A stretch of DNA of 7,240 nucleotides from Phycisphaerales bacterium UBA3158 (GTDB taxonomy: Bacteria > Planctomycetota > Phycisphaerae > Phycisphaerales > SM1A02). Below are positions 6,291 through 7,240 of this stretch, piece by piece (position 1 is the stretch's first letter; every line of letters starts with the position of its first letter). A model generated the notes under the pieces. It was not told the origin of the DNA. It made no database searches and worked only from the letters and a program-made list of their open reading frames with translations. Where the stretch lies: the NCBI GenBank assembly GCA_002364555.1, contig DEYM01000175.1, positions 1 to 7,240 of the forward strand, in the 5' to 3' direction. Made by a program: the position numbers and the translations under genes.

Positions 6291-7240
6291 ATGAAGAATA
6301 TCATTCAAGCCTTTGCCATAACGCTGGTTACATCCGTCGTTTCAGTAGCTGAGACATTCACCTACTGCTATTCGATACCGGATATTGACCGTTGGATGTA
6401 TCCATACAACGGCACACCTGGAACCAGAATCGCTGGTCCAACCTTCACGGGCTATGGGTCCGGCGTAGATGATCGCTATGGGCAATCACTCTTTGGCTGG
6501 GTGACGATCGATATTCCAACGGATCTGCCAGCCCATGCCTACCACATCGTCTCGATGTCGGTGGAGGCGTCCATCGCCAATACGAATGTGGTGCTTGATG
6601 AGACGGCCGATGAACGATCGACTCATGAGCCTGATGCGTCCGATCCGGATGCGGGCAGACCCTGTCATCTTTCAGGGGTCGGTTTCCGCGGCGACTTCGA
6701 TGCCAATACGTTCGCGGATGATGGTCCGTTCCCGTTCGGAGCCGGCGTTGGACAGCGCAACGCCTACGCCATGGGATTCGATGCCAATGGTCAACCGGTC
6801 GACATCTCCAACAGTCTCACCGAACAGTTCGATCCGAAGCTCTTCGCCATCGGAACAAGCGACGATGTTGAGCCGGGCGAATTCATGCCTGAGCTTGGAC
6901 GTTTCAGATTCGACATCGATGTGAATGATGAATACATTTCTTGTTATCTCCGGGAATCACTGTCCTTTGGAACACTGGACATGATGATCTCGTCCTTCCA
7001 TTCGGGCAGTCAGGATGGAAGCGGGTCCTATCCTCAATGGATCCTGGCCGAGCATCCGCTCGTCGATCTCATCGACGGAACAGCCGCTGAACTCTGCATC
7101 GAGGTCCAGGTCAACTACTCGGGGGTCTCCGGAGACACCGATGGCGATGGCCTGGTCAACGTCGAGGATCTACTCACGGTGTTGGATGAGTTCGGTGAGT
7201 GCGGCACGTGCAGCTGCGCCTCGGACTTCAATGCGGATTT
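6291..7240 (+). CDS. Paralogue of the preceding secreted dockerin-type protein, cut by right edge
   Basis: The open frame gives 316 codons with no stop before the window ends. Residues 1-20 are a signal peptide (MKNIIQAF, hydrophobic core, then SVA before E21). The rest aligns along its length with the preceding protein, by eye about half identical. Shared motifs are DRWMYPYNGT, GWVTIDIPTDLPA, LSGVGFR, RNAYAMGF, PELGRFRFDID and ESLSFGTLDMM; a four-residue gap replaces GKGN of the first copy. The first calcium loop DTDGDGLVNVED is at 282-293. After a linker with three cysteines (CGTCSC), the second loop starts at D312 and is cut off. About 20 residues should be missing. ATG 6291 is chosen over the in-frame ATG 6282, which is only 2 nt from the AGAGAG Shine-Dalgarno. 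It has its own candidate promoter, so it need not depend on the upstream gene. The molecular role is unknown. Confidence 0.88.
   Translation, partial: MKNIIQAFAITLVTSVVSVAETFTYCYSIPDIDRWMYPYNGTPGTRIAGPTFTGYGSGVDDRYGQSLFGWVTIDIPTDLPAHAYHIVSMSVEASIANTNVVLDETADERSTHEPDASDPDAGRPCHLSGVGFRGDFDANTFADDGPFPFGAGVGQRNAYAMGFDANGQPVDISNSLTEQFDPKLFAIGTSDDVEPGEFMPELGRFRFDIDVNDEYISCYLRESLSFGTLDMMISSFHSGSQDGSGSYPQWILAEHPLVDLIDGTAAELCIEVQVNYSGVSGDTDGDGLVNVEDLLTVLDEFGECGTCSCASDFNAD

Noticed and set aside
6535..6924. Plus-strand open frame of 129 codons rich in Met, Arg and Ser
   Set aside because: It is another reading frame of the second dockerin-type gene, whose frame aligns with its paralogue throughout.

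Overview
The window looks like chromosomal DNA of a planctomycete, most likely of the Phycisphaerae type. The clues are an orphan pseudopilin-like protein with an H-X9-DG motif near its C-terminus, and two secreted proteins ending in dockerin-like paired calcium loops joined by a Cys-containing linker. This assignment rests on recalled family knowledge and codon style, not on a search.

Left part (1-3495, all minus strand): a probable operon read right to left. It holds a small two-helix membrane protein (3495-3205), a 657-residue HExxH zinc metallopeptidase resembling M3/M32 oligopeptidases (3145-1172), and serA, D-3-phosphoglycerate dehydrogenase (1166 to beyond base 1). The serA start lies 5 nt after the peptidase stop, with its Shine-Dalgarno overlapping the end of the peptidase gene, so the two are probably coupled. 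SerA is of the E. coli-like, ACT-domain, serine-regulated type; its last roughly 20 residues are cut off by the window edge. The visible frame was read directly from the reverse complement.

Middle part (3496-4891): a plus-strand lipoprotein-like gene (3538-3999) whose mature part resembles a chagasin/I42 inhibitor domain with altered inhibitory loops. It runs convergently, with a 4-nt gap, into a minus-strand pseudopilin-like gene (4891-4004, TTG start).

Right part (4892-7240): two tandem plus-strand paralogues of an unrecognised secreted protein with C-terminal dockerin-like EF-hand loops. The first is complete (5045-6055); the second is cut by the right edge (6291-7240). The non-coding DNA in front of both is rich in perfect inverted repeats. 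These include half-sites ATTGA/TCAAT spaced by 3 nt near the predicted promoters of both genes, and an 8-bp hairpin that covers the ribosome binding site of the second gene. This paralogue pair and its upstream structures are the most novel-looking part of the window. No mobile element, CRISPR array, tRNA or rRNA was seen.
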